In this document: positions 44,515 through 56,860 of the stretch, piece by piece
Layout: each line of letters starts with the position of its first letter
Position numbering within the stretch: position 1 is the first letter of the stretch
Assembly (NCBI RefSeq): GCF_033439725.1
Contig: NW_026944385.1
Span: 2,265,001-2,329,000, forward strand
Direction: 5' to 3'
Length of the DNA: 64,000 nucleotides
Origin: Neurospora tetraspora
Taxonomy: Eukaryota; Ascomycota; Sordariomycetes; Sordariales; Sordariaceae
Notes under the pieces: model-generated
The model's database searches: none
Told to the model about the DNA's origin: nothing
The model's input: only the letters and a program-made list of their open reading frames with translations
Program-made: the position numbers and the translations under genes

Positions 44515-46156
44515 TTTGGAGCTTTCTTCGTTTCTTCGGACCACCTGCCAATGTCATCCACAAAGGCGGGCGCAGAGCCCCCCGTGGCTTGCACATCATA
44601 CCGTGACGGGCCTCTTCCGAGGTTCCGTGTTGCAGCCCTGGCTTCCCCTGTCAGAGCCTAGAACGCCTACGACTACCGAACTGTCAATCATGCTTCGATA
44701 CACTCGCGAACCTTGACATGACTGACGGATGAACCCCACGGGTATGAGGGTTAGACCGGTATGGGGTAAGTTTTTGAGCTGGGCGAGCTCTCCTTTCTCG
44801 GAACCTTGATACTGTTGGGAGAAAGTTCTCTGAAATATGTATGAAATCTCAAGTACCATATGGGGGCAATGTACCCCCTCGGTAGATACCGGGATATGTC
44901 AAGGTAGCACAGCAGGCGACAGTCATCAGTTGACATTCCACAGCTTCGTCTTCAGGAGGCTGTTTTCGAAGCTCACATCAAGACCAATCATCAACGTTGT
45001 CAAAGCCACTTACAGACTCGCCAGGCGCTGTCCACAACACGTTGGGAGAGAGTGATCTCCGATACAGCCCGACGATGCCGACATTTGTACGGCCTTTCTT
45101 CGAAGTCTGACCGCAAGAGTCAGAGGCCAGAAGAGTCTTTGTATCAGCGAGAAAGAATTTATCGATAAGGTCCAGATGCCTCTGGAACCTCGCTGCCTCG
45201 CTGACGGCGTCACGGCGGGAGGGAGTCCCGTCAAGGGAGACCGGGATATCCGGTGGATTGGATCTCGCTGAGATCCACTGAGATCCACTGGAATCCGTCG
45301 GCTCCACAGGTCACTGTCGGGATGACACTGACATGCTTCTGTGCCTCAACTCTAAATGTATGACCTAGAGTAAGGCCTAACGTCTTAACAGTTGCGCTTT
45401 CTGACAGTAAAATTGAGTGAACGTCTCCATGTCGTACAATTTCCGGTGCTTGATCAGCATGATAAGACGGATAAAAGATGAAAGTAATCAGATTTTGAAA
45501 TTGGATCGAAGAGTTAGATGGAAGTCTTTCATCGTTGACAAGAATGGGAAGTCAAAAGAGGGGTTCCGCTGTTAGGGAACCATCAGCATTAATCCCTGCT
45601 GTCTTGTCTCACTGCCACAACCCTGGATTGGCCACGGTCATTGACTGGAGACCCGTCGAGTTACCCCTCGCTTTCGACGCCTTTCTTCCATTCACCTGTT
45701 TCCGTTTGTGCTTACAGGTAGAAACCATGACCCGACCCGGAACACGACTCAAGAATGGTGACCACACCATTTCCCGACTGGCGGTCATCCTTGGCTGGAA
45801 TCCGGATGGATGATTCAGCCACGGCTCCATCCGCCTGACTGCCGCTCGTGCTGATGATCAGCACACTTCCACTTACAGCTTGACGTTCCTATCGCCCCCC
45901 ACCCCCCGCACGTCGTAATCCTTTTTTTTCCTTTTTCTCTTGTCGCCTTCCTTTCGAAGAGCATGGTAACCTCTTCCCCTCCTTTTAAATGTGACAGGTA
46001 TCTCCAGTGTTCAGAAACAGGCACGTACAACTAATTAGCAGCCGCCGCCTGCTCTGCCGTCATCATCATTCCTACTATCACAGCATCTCCGACGCCCTCA
46101 AAAAGTTGTACAGTCACCTTCTCGCCAAGAAACGCACCCCTCTCCCACCTCCAACC
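44515..46156. other. Intergenic region right of the transposon nest
   Basis: Normal base composition resumes at once. Open frames near 44.4-44.9, 45.0-45.3 and 45.5-45.8 kb have no protein character. A small direct repeat GAGATCCACT occurs twice at about 45270-45290. The final 150 bp before 46157 are the probable leader of the AMMECR1 gene. No gene is seen. Confidence 0.5.
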
Positions 46157-46275
46157 ATGGCCACCGTCGAGCACTGTCTCTGCTGCTTCGAAGCACTCGT
46201 TGCCTATCATGAGCGTCGCAAGCCCATGAGCCTGTCTGAAATCGAAAAGTCATGGGCCGAATACATCAACACCAT

Positions 46276-46306
<31 letters not shown>

Positions 46307-47047
46307 AAAGAGGCTCCTGTCTCCAGCAAAGCCCCCCAGATCCCCGCGCTCCGTAGACTAGCCGCGGCAACCTTGCCCTCGTCGTCGACTTCATCATCGA
46401 CCTCCCTTGCCACAAGCATCAGCACGAGCAGCACCAGCAGCAGCAACACGACCCTCCAATCCGGCATCTCCACGCCCGCAACCTCCATTGCCTCCTCAGC
46501 CTCTCCCGCACCACCAACACCCGTTTACGAATCCCCCCTGTTCGTAACCTGGAACGTCGTCGTCCAAGACTCGGATGATGATGATGACGTCTCCCTCCGC
46601 GGCTGCATCGGCACCTTCGAAGCGCAGCCTCTCTCCTCCGGCCTGCCCTCGTACGCCCTGACCTCGGCCCTGCAGGACACGCGCTTCCACCCCATCGGCC
46701 GGGCCGAGCTGCCGACGCTGCAGGTGGCCGTGACGCTGCTGACCGACTTTGAGCCCGCGGCCGACGCCATGGACTGGGAGCTGGGCAAGCACGGGTTGCG
46801 CATCAGCTTTGTGTATCGCGGACGGCGGTACGGGGCCACGTACCTGCCGGATGTCGCGCCGGAGCAAGGGTGGACCAAGGAGGAGACGGTGGTGAGCTTG
46901 ATGCGCAAGGCTGGGTGGGAGGGAAATAAGTCGAGGTGGAGGGAGGTGGAGTTGAGGGTGGTCCGGTATCAGGGGAAGAAGGAGAAGTTGGGATTTGAGG
47001 AGTATATCGCTTGGAGGGATTGGGTGGATGGGATGAGGGGGGAGTGA
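46157..47047 (+). CDS. AMMECR1-domain protein
   Basis: A single exon of 296 residues from MATVEHCLCCFEAL, the usual beginning of fungal members; the Met lies in a strong CCAACCATGG context. The frame is open 50 codons further up, but that part looks like leader. The AMMECR1 domain is split by a low-complexity insert (about 41-122) of ten Asp residues followed by Ser/Thr/Pro-rich sequence. It resumes with YESPLFVTW, the signature RGCIGTF (148-154) and SYALTSALQDTRFHPI, and closes with EQGWTKEETVVSLMRKAGW. The family is conserved from archaea to man; its biochemical role is unsettled, though the fold suggests an enzyme or nucleic-acid-related function. The Asp run is a GAC microsatellite (46277-46306) and may vary in length between strains. 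Confidence 0.93.
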
Positions 47048-48112
47048 ACGTTAAGAGGAACCTCAAGAGGAGGAGCTGCATGGAGTTATTGGGTTACGTG
47101 GATGGAAGAGCTGCTTTGGTCCAGGAGTTATGGTGTGGAGTATTGGTAGACCGAGGTGTTTGGCGTAGAGGCATAAACGGATATGGCGAAGGGAAGGAAG
47201 TACGCGCGTGACGCATTTTCAAGGAAGAACCCAAGTAGGAACACAGGACGGAAGGTGGAAATCACGAGCGGCGTCACGGGAGTCTAAGGTACACCTGGAT
47301 GGAGAGGTTCATACACCTAGAGAGGTATTTTGAGGCCCCTGCAAACGAACGGAAGACACTGCAGCTGAGCGACAGACATGGAGTTATGATAGACGGACAC
47401 AGTCAAGAATAGAAGAATACGAGACAACAGAACTTCGAAAATCAACAGTCTCGAAAACCCAAAGTAAAAAGAGGCACGATCAAAAAACTGCATTTACCGC
47501 TTCATTGTTCAGGTTCGATAGAGCTAGAATCTGTTAAACTGCTCAAGATATCAGGCGCATTTCATGAACCAATATCTAACCATCCCGTTACCCATATACA
47601 CCTCACTCTCTCTTTGCCATCTTACCAAGCATGCGCAATCCAACCACAAGCAGCTATCCTTCTTCAGCTTAACATTTGCGATGTTGAGTCAAGAGAGCTT
47701 CAACAACGCAAGACAAGACCAAGCAACGTAAACAGACACGGAAAAGGAAATAAAGAGAACAAGGACATAACGGAGGAATAAGACCAATAAACAGGCAAAT
47801 AACCGCCATCGCGTGGTATCTTTCCCTTTCTTGAGTCGTCTGGTCTGCTGCAATAAACAAACAGAAAGAAGACATGCTGAACCGACCGACCGACCGATAA
47901 ACTCCAACCCCACGACTCCGGTCCCATTCCTCCTAGTAGTAGCCATGAATAGAAGGGTGAATCAAGGCCCAGCCCTATTTGACCCCAATATCCATCAAGT
48001 TTTGCCTAGCAGCATAGCAGCAATGAACAAAAAAGAAGCATCAAAAGCGTGAACTAAGTAAGCCAAGGCAATCCAACCGGAAACAAACAGAGCAGGAATC
48101 CATGCTCTTATG
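47048..48112. other. Spacer between convergent genes
   Basis: 3' flanks of the AMMECR1 gene and the Ras-like GTPase gene. An ACCG tetranucleotide run occurs around 47880-47897. Open frames near 47.7-48.0 kb are shadows. No gene is seen. Confidence 0.5.
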
Positions 48113-49075
48113 CTAACGACACCAGAACTTCAAACTCTTCAAAAACCTACTCGCCCCTCCTCTCTTCCCTTTCCTCCTTCCACTCCCACCATCCTTCTCA
48201 TCCAACCCACCCTCCTTCCCGCCCTTAGTCGGCAACGGACTCAACGGCTTCGTCCTCCCCCTGCTACTCCCAAGTAACTCCTCCGCCGCCTCCTGATCGA
48301 CGCCCGTGATGCCCAACTCGGCTAACCTCCTCTGCTCCACCACCCTCCTCACAATCAGCGCAAACGTCTCCTCAATATTCACCTCCAACCTCGCACTCGT
48401 CTCCATGAACCCGCACCCTCGCGCCCTCGCCCATTCCAAGCCCGTAGCGGACGTTACCACCCGCTTCTCCGACAAATCGCACTTATTTCCCGCCACAATC
48501 TTCACCGGCGGGATCGCCTTGGCCCCCGAGCCAGCTCCCCCGCCCATGTTCGAGCCAGTAGCATACCGATTCGACATGCTCCCGCTTATCTGCGCCGGAG
48601 ATAATCCCGCCCTGCGCGCCCGCGCCGCGTTATCCGCCCGCGTCTCGGCCTCCATGTCGATCAGATCGTTGAAATACTGCAGCGCGTCGAGGCTGTCGCG
48701 CGACGTGATGTCGTAGACCATCAGAAAAGCGTCGGCTCCCAAGTTGGACGAGGCCCACATGCCGCGGTACTCTTCCTGGCCCGCCGTGTCGGTCAGAGAT
48801 AAGTGGTAGGTGACGCCGTCGATGCGCCGCGTGATGGAGTAGCTGTCTTCGATGGTCGGGTCGTAGTCTTCTGTCCATTGCGAGCGGACGAGGCGCAGGG
48901 TGATGGAGGATTTACCGCAGCCGCCGTCGCCGCAGATGGTGATGGAGATGGGGACGGGTGGCTGTTGGGATTGCCGCGTGCCTTGGGTGGGGGAGGAGAC
49001 GCCGGCGGTGCCGGCGGTTTTGGCGGAGCCGGTTGAGGCTGAGTGCCCGTGACTACGGGGTTTTTGGGATGGCAT
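48113..49075 (-). CDS. Ras-like small GTPase with extended tails, no CAAX
   Basis: A single exon of 320 residues. After a Ser/Gln/Gly-rich N-terminal extension of about 42 residues comes a Ras fold. G1 is GDGGCGKSS (49-57), G2 is YDPTIEDSY (71-79), G3 is DTAGQEE (96-102), G4 is NKCD (197-200) and G5 is ETSA (225-228). About 30-40 extra residues (roughly 150-188, Ala/Arg then Gly/Ser-rich) are inserted before G4. The C-terminus is a long polybasic tail ending KSLKFWCR, with Cys at the second-last position and so no CAAX prenylation box. Ras-family proteins are GTP-driven switches at membranes; here binding could rest on the basic-hydrophobic tail, as in animal Rit/Rin, or on palmitoylation. 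That is inference. The catalytic Gln of DTAGQ is present, so it should hydrolyse GTP. Confidence 0.92.
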   Translation of the reverse strand: MPSQKPRSHGHSASTGSAKTAGTAGVSSPTQGTRQSQQPPVPISITICGDGGCGKSSITLRLVRSQWTEDYDPTIEDSYSITRRIDGVTYHLSLTDTAGQEEYRGMWASSNLGADAFLMVYDITSRDSLDALQYFNDLIDMEAETRADNAARARRAGLSPAQISGSMSNRYATGSNMGGGAGSGAKAIPPVKIVAGNKCDLSEKRVVTSATGLEWARARGCGFMETSARLEVNIEETFALIVRRVVEQRRLAELGITGVDQEAAEELLGSSRGRTKPLSPLPTKGGKEGGLDEKDGGSGRRKGKRGGASRFLKSLKFWCR

Positions 49076-52000
49076 TTTTTTCTTGGTGTTTTGGTTTTGG
49101 TTTGGATTTTCGGTTGGGAACGTGTTTGCCCTTGTTTGGTGATAGTTGGTTGATGTAACTAGCTGGGGAAAAAGCCTTTCTAGTTATGTATGTGATATTC
49201 AGATGGGATTGGAAAAAAGGGGCTGCTTGCTGTGCCCGCTTTGATATTGCAATTGAATAAGAAGTGGCGAAGTAGGCTTATCCTCAGGTAAATTTTCGAA
49301 AGGAGGGTCAGAAAAAAATGAAGATTTGGGGGGGGGGCAATCTGAAAGATATTTGATGGTAGACGAGGACAGCTCCGTATAAGAGAGGGGTCGGTCGGTT
49401 GGGTCGAGGTGGGTTGCAAGATAAACAAAGTTTGGGTCGAGCCTAAAAAGGAGGGGTGGGCGCACAGGGGGCCGTGTTCCTGGTGAGTGGTGGTGATGTG
49501 ATGCAAGGTGGGATCCCTCCTTTTTTCCTTATTTTTTCTACCCCTAGGTGCGAGCGCGTCGTCGCAAGAAAGTTTGGTTCGACGTCACGTTTGACGGGAA
49601 ACCAGGAAGAAGCGAGAGAGTGGGGGCGAAGTCACGCCGAGAGGGAGACTGCAAAAGGGACTGAAAAAAAGAAGGTTGTTTTTAGTCCGATATGCTGGTT
49701 GTGCAACTGCAGTGCGGTGCCGTAGAAGCAAACAACGAGCGAACGAACGAGCGAGCGAGTGTGCGTTTTATTCCAGTGTTTCTGGTCGAGTCGATGCGTT
49801 GGCTCGCAAGGGAGAAGTGGCGTGTGATGATGTTTTTGTTTTTTTCCAAAAGAACACCAAAAAAGAGGGGCGTTGAAAATAGTACCTTGATTGGTAAACC
49901 TCCAAAAAAAAAGTGAGAGATGAGGAACAACGAGGGTCAAGGGAAGAAAACCGGCTCAGCTTTCAAGATGTAAAAGAGGACGGGAGATGATGAATGGATT
50001 CGTATCAATATCACAAGAGCCCAGATGCTCGTTGTTCTTTCCGGAGTTCATTGAATTTGATTTGGACCGATACCCACATTTCATCTTGCCCGCCCGTCTT
50101 TCACAGGGGGTGACGTGCATGGGCAACCTAGCCATGGGGCCTCCCGGGGAAGAGCCCTCGTGCGTTGAATGCGACGGTCAGTAGGGGAAAGTTGCAACCT
50201 TTCGCAACGGCAACCCCCTTTGGGGCTTTGGCCTGTTTGGGGCACTGATGTCACATGTGCGCTTCATGACCCCCGGCGTTCTCCGGAAAGAGGACGACGT
50301 TGACGATGATGCTTGTTATGATGCTACCCGGCAGGTTGGAAACAGAGCCCAAGGCATGGATGTAATCTTCCTTCGGCACGATCTTGTCTCTCGTCACCGG
50401 ATCTGGGTCTTTCCGTCGTTAACAAGGGAGGGATGACCTTTCGCGATGGATACCTGTAACGATCATCGATAACCGCCCGTCGATGAGAGCATATAGCAAG
50501 TAAAAAACAACAGAGCTGTCTATCTTTCTGTTGCTGCTTGGACAAAAGACAATGAGTCTTGTTCTGTTCAGATGGACAACAGGGGTGCAAAATGCCCCTT
50601 TTTGCTTTTCCACAAATTGGAAAGGATCAGCGCATAGGATTGGCTGTGATGGAAAACTCTGTGCAGACTATCCCCAAATGCACGACCGCTCAACCGGCTG
50701 CGCTTCCGGCAGGGCAACCATGACAGAATGGCGCACAGCGATTGCATGCAGCAGGCGGTGCCCAGGTGCCCCAGGAGCCGGCCTTGCAGCTGATCAGTTT
50801 GGAGAAAAGAAAGGATGATATCAGTCAACAAAAAACCAACCCAGATGACCGGCACCGTAGTTTCTCTAGTCTCTGCTAGCCTCTACTAGCCGCAGAGCAA
50901 ACCAAAATATTGGGATTGCCTTCATCTTGAATAAGACAAGTCACATGTCAGAATTGGGCAAAAGATGGGCGAACGGAGCCGAATGGAGGAGAAGCGGAGA
51001 TTGGCTGAAATGACATCAGGCAAGCGAGAGCCCCACAACTGCCCACTTCCTAGGTTGGTTCCACTGTTGAACGGAGAAAGCCCGCCCGGGCCCAGGTCCT
51101 CCACGTGCGAAAAAGGGTCCACACCCCGCCGGTCGCCGGGCGGCCGCATTGCCATTGCCTTCTGTTGTCTTTATGCCGGTCGCCGTTACTGGACACCCGA
51201 ACAACGGGAGGTCGTGCCTGTCACGGACTCACGGTGCCTTGTGGGGAGGGAAAGTACGTAGAGGTAATGATCTGTCTTTTTTTTCTCTCCCGTTCGCCAA
51301 CGCGAAAAAGTGCAAAACCAAACAGGTCCAAACGAGGAGCTTCACTTCAACAACCTCCAGCTGCACTGCATGTCACAGTTGTCTTTTCTTTCTTGCACCG
51401 CCGCATTCGCAATTCTTTCGTGATTACTCTTCTCTACTAGTCAATGGGCGGTGGTGACCGTGGGGGGAACCACTAGAGGTAACCAAACCAGCGGGACCGG
51501 AATTCATCCCGCCCTGTGATCTGACTCCAATTGAAGCTTTTTGCAGTTTGCTTCTTCAAAACCACACTACAATTCCAAACCACTCAAACGACATTTCAGA
51601 GGTGCATCGCGTTCAGGTCACCATACAGACGAACTAATCTCATCATTCATCACTACGCTGAAGAGATTTTTACACGACTCGATCAGCAGCATGAAATTCC
51701 AGAACAAATATTGGTCTACGATGAGGTCATATTGCGAAAAAGTCGGGTGCAGAGCCGATTGGATCCCCACTTGTCCCTTCTATGCTCCGGCAGGGAGTCG
51801 ACGGCTCGACGGGGACGTCAAAATTCCCAAATGCGGCCATGTGCGGGATTTACGGGCTCCGCCTTCCGGGCTGCCCTGCGGCTAAGGTACGGCTGTCGGG
51901 GCGTTGAGGAAGAGTGGATTGCCGACCTGGACGGTGGACCCGGGGACGCTGACTTCTGTGAGGCCCAGGCGTCAACCGCGGTTCGGTTCACCGTTCCCTT

Positions 52001-52183
52001 GTTTACGGCGTATGTGACGGCACGCGGTGGGTGCAAAAACTCTGACTCTTCAGTTTTGCTTTGTTTCTTTGCCATGGTTTCTCTTTTCTCTTCCGCTACA
52101 CCCGGCCAATTCTGTTCTTCTTGTCACTTCCTATTCTGGAGTTCAACAGGGCAAACAAACACAAACGGAGCGCCAGAACAACA
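49076..52183. other. Intergenic region between divergent genes
   Basis: About 3.1 kb holding the promoters of the Ras-like gene (minus) and the decarboxylase gene (plus). It contains a G run near 49328-49338 and a GAAC/GAGC tetranucleotide run near 49735-49758. The frame open from 51531 to 52187 (218 codons) has no family resemblance and runs into the decarboxylase leader; I treat it as non-coding. No RNA gene is seen. Confidence 0.5.
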
Positions 52184-53956
52184 ATGAACGGAACTCACAG
52201 CACGGACAAGCCTCTGAACAGGGCAAGTGAGGTTGATCGTGTAAGTCCAAGCATATAGACTGTTAACCCTAACCCGCCTCTTCTCCAACGCACCCCCTTG
52301 AGGCCAACCACATCCTCACTTTCACCCCAAACACTTGATCAGACAAGATTGGATATCATTATGAAGGCAGAAATGTAAACTGACTCTAACTGACTCCATC
52401 AAAAGCTCATCGATGCGGTCAAATCCCTAATCATCCCCTTCATCCGGGACGCAGACAACGCCGCCTCTTTCCGAGCCAGCGGCCAGCTCCCCCCAGACAA
52501 TCGCAATGTCCTCGTCGAACCTGAATCTCTCCGGCCGGACCAGCTAGTCAAGCAACTAGCCCTCTCCCTCCCCTCAGGCGAGGGCGCTGGTCAGCAAGGT
52601 CTGCTATCCACCATCCAGTCCATCCTGTCCCACTCCGTCAACACGTGGGACCAAGGCTTCATGGACAAGCTCTACGCCTCCACCAACGCCGTCGGCGTCG
52701 TCACCGAACTCCTCCTCTCCGTCCTCAACACCAACCTGCACGTCTACCAAGTCTCCCCCGCCCTAACCGTGATCGAGAAGCACACGGCCAAGCAGTTCGC
52801 CTCGCTCTTCGGCTTCACCGGCCCCCGCGCCGGCGGCGTCACCTGCCAGGGCGGCAGCTCTTCAAATCTGACCTCCATCGTCATCGCCCGCAACACGCTT
52901 TTCCCGCTATCCAAGATCCACGGCAACAGCCACACCGAATGCGGCGCCCCAGGCCCTTTAATCCTCCTCACCAGCGCCCACGGGCATTACTCGGTCGAAA
53001 AAGCCGCCGTGACGTGCGGTTTCGGCTCTTCAGCAGTCTGGACCGTCCCCGTCGACGAGCAAGGGCGAATGCAACCCGCCGCTTTGCGCGAGATTGTCCT
53101 AAAAGCAAAGGCCGAGGGTAAACACCCCTTTTACGTCAACGCCACGGCGGGAACGACGGTCCTGGGCTCGTACGACCCGTTTGACGAGATCGCGGATATC
53201 TGTGAGGAGTTTGGCATGTGGATGCACATCGACGGGAGCTGGGGCGGCCCGGCGGTCTTTAGCGAGAGGCATAAGCACAAGATGCAAGGGTCGCACAGGG
53301 CGAGGTCGTTGACGGTTAATCCGCATAAGATGCTCAATGCGCCGGTGACGTGCTCGTTTCTGTTGACGGATGACGTCAAGGTTTTTCATAGGGCGAATAC
53401 GTTGCCGGCTGGGTATTTGTTTCATGGGCCGGCGGCGGACGATGAAGAGGAACAAGCGGAAGCTCAGACTCCGGAAGGGGTGACAAATGGGTGTGGAAAC
53501 GGGAACGGCTCAGACGAGGTCTGGGATCTAGCCGACCTGACGCTTCAATGCGGCCGTAGAGGCGACGCGCTCAAGCTGGCGCTGTCGTGGATCTACTACG
53601 GCGCTGCCGGGTTCGAGCGCCAGATTGACGGCGCGTTCGACATGGCCGCGTACTTGGCTGATCTGATTTCCGAGCGCAAGGACTTTGTGCTGGTGTCGAC
53701 GAACCCACCGCCTTGTCTGCAGGTGTGCTTCTACTATGCGCCTGGCGGGAAGTTGGCAGACGAGCCTGAGCAGAACACGAGGAGGACGAGGGTCATGGTG
53801 GAGAAACTCATTGCGAGAGGGTTCATGGTGGATTACGCGCCGGGCGACAAGGGCAGCCTCTTTAGGGTGGTGGTTAACTGCCAGACGTTGAGGGGAACGG
53901 TGGAGGGGTTGGTCAAGGGCTTGGAGGCTGTTGGGAAGGAGGTTGTGCCGCAATGA
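52184..53956 (+). CDS. Group II PLP-dependent decarboxylase
   Basis: Two exons, join(52184..52240, 52406..53956), give 535 residues. The first exon is only 19 codons (MNGTHSTDKPLNRASEVDR); the 165-bp intron has donor GTAAGT and ends in AAAAG, and exon 2 continues LIDAVKSLIIPFIRDAD, the usual family start. Landmarks are QGGSSSNL (167-174), the PLP-stacking SAHGHYS (209-215), the cofactor-Asp motif HIDGSWGG (293-300, usually H-x-DAAWGG) and NPHKML with the Schiff-base Lys at about 327. It groups with glutamate / cysteine-sulfinate / aspartate 1-decarboxylases and removes the alpha-carboxyl of an acidic amino acid, but the exact substrate cannot be read from the sequence. An acidic Gly/Asn-rich insert lies at about 370-395. 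It is probably cytosolic. Confidence 0.92.
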
Positions 53957-54268
53957 GTTGGGAAGGTCCAGATAATGTCATCTGGTGTGCACATCAGTCA
54001 CTTCAGCACGACATCGATACAAAAGCGAAAAGGGGTTTGTTTCACGATCTTCCAGCAGCATATAGAGATGACTCGAAATTCTCTTCAAACACAATCTCGG
54101 GCTTTAGCCGACTATGCTCAAAATGACTAGGCCAACATATGGGACATTGTGTTTAAAATTTCCCTAGAACCCGTTGAACAAGAACAGACGTCAATTTGAA
54201 ATATCTGAGGAGCCGCGAAAACAAATTGTTCCTTTATCCATCCACCACTTCTAACTCCCTGAGCAAGC
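53957..54268. other. Spacer between convergent genes
   Basis: 3' untranslated sequence of the decarboxylase gene and of thi4, which converge here. Nothing else is seen. Confidence 0.5.
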
Positions 54269-55376
<1,108 letters not shown>

Positions 55377-55380
55377 TTAT

Positions 55381-55584
55381 CTGGGAATGTTAGGATGGCT
55401 GTACAGGGGAAGGGGGAGTGGGGGAAGAAGTTGAAGCATGATCCTTTCGCTGGTATTATCCAGATCAAGTTCGTCGCCGTATATTCTCAGCCTGTACTCC
55501 TCCTCTTGGCATGGCAAAGAGCTAAGCTAAGAAACCTATACCAAGGGGAGAAGTTGGCACCGGCTCATGCATTCAGATAGTTAC
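55381..55584 (-). other. Predicted intron in the thi4 leader
   Basis: On the minus strand AGAG|GTAACT (donor at 55584) and a CTAAC branch followed by TTCCCAG (acceptor at 55381) define a 204-bp intron that ends 16 nt before the thi4 ATG. It encloses the TPP riboswitch. Further GT dinucleotides, e.g. in CTTGGTATAGG, could be alternative donors. The splice sites are read from consensus only. Confidence 0.7.
55435..55505 (-). promoter_or_regulatory. TPP riboswitch (THI element)
   Basis: The minus strand carries the hallmark aptamer blocks in order: GGAGTACAGG, GGCTGAGAATATACGG, then CTTGATCTGGATAATACC followed by AGCGAAAGGATC. These are the CUGAGA pyrimidine-sensing loop and the UGAUCUGGAUAAUACCAGCG pyrophosphate-sensing half, with a very short P3 between. 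It lies in the thi4 leader intron, as in other filamentous fungi where TPP binding changes splice-site choice and lowers expression. The outer ends of P1 are approximate. Confidence 0.95.
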
Positions 55585-56860
55585 CTCTGAAAGTATGTTT
55601 GAACGTAATCGACTCATGGTATAATCATCCAGCCAAGCGGGAGTCCATGGCTTTAACTCCTCCTGGAATGATGGTTCGTGCCATCTTGGTGGAGGAGGTT
55701 GTGGGTGGTCTGTACCCTTTGTGTTGAGTATCTGCTTGCATAAGGGTATTAGCATGTCAACACCTTAGATTGAAGGAGATGTGACGTCGAGTAAGCACGA
55801 TGACACTTGCGTGATGGTACTAATTGGAACCGACGGCGGATGTTGATGCCAGAGAGATGGGTGATGGTGGAGAAAGGAGGGGAAAGAAGAAGCAGACCTT
55901 ATGTGGGAGGAGCTGTTGCCCTTTTTATCATCGAAGGTAGGTGCGCTCTTGCACTGGCTGCTCCCGGTCCAGTTCGAGCTGCATCACCTTGCATTCTCTT
56001 GCCCCTCTTTCCTCCCTCCAACTGGACATCGTACCCGACTTCAAGCATTGCGGTTATCTGAACATGCCACCTTCCCTGCTTCCCGTGTCCCCTCATAACG
56101 CATGGTTGCCTTGCCTTCCTTTCCCCTCCTTTGCTGAAGTTCCACGGCATTGACGATCCTCTGATGATCACCCAGTCTATTGAGCCATCAAGCTACCCCT
56201 CTTCATCCCGTTCTTTTCAACAACCGTTCACCCCTTATCTCGATCCTCGACAGTGCGTACGTCAATGCGTGAACCGAACACCCCACTCTGGATGTCGGAT
56301 GAACTCGCTGATGGCGTGCATATGAGGAAAGCAAACCGGGTAGCTACGGTAGCCGTCGGCCCAGATCCGAGAACCGAGGTCGCAATTCAAGGGCTGGTGT
56401 GCAGGTCTCCATGATAGCGTTGGATGAGTGGTACCGCCGTGTGACAAAGTCCGACACCATGCCGACGCCGAGAACCTTAACGGCCCGAACGTTCCCTTCC
56501 CCTTCTTGGCTACCACTGTCAGTAGGTCCTACTATCCACCGGGAATACTACCCGCCCACTAGAAGAAACTTTTGAATGTAAGTGGTCTTCACGAAAAGAT
56601 AGTATTAAGGTCCTACTAACAAACAGCAACATTACGGACGTTATCTCTACCGACAGACTTTTTTGTTTCTCCATGATGTTTTCCATACAGCCGTATCCAC
56701 CAGTACGTATGCATGCTTCCTCGCTTCGCCTCGCTTCTGAATAACAGGAACATGAAATCCCCTCATCTCCATCTCATTACAACATTATTGACATATTCGC
56801 AGATCCATTGAACCGCACTTCAGCGTGGGGGTGTGTGAGACAGTGTGACTGATGTTTTGC
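55585..56860. other. thi4 upstream region and neighbouring 3' flank
   Basis: Right of the leader intron lies the thi4 promoter. A TATA-like GATTATACC (minus strand, about 55614-55623) sits about 30 bp above the predicted donor. A minus-strand frame of about 57 codons from 55755 runs in phase into the donor and could act as an upstream ORF if transcription starts far enough up. From about 56.5 kb the sequence is 3' flank of the surface-protein gene. No further gene is seen. Confidence 0.45.

Noticed and set aside
51531-52187. A 218-codon plus-strand open frame before the decarboxylase gene
   Set aside because: It overlaps the true start of the decarboxylase in another frame and has no protein character; it is probably promoter and leader.
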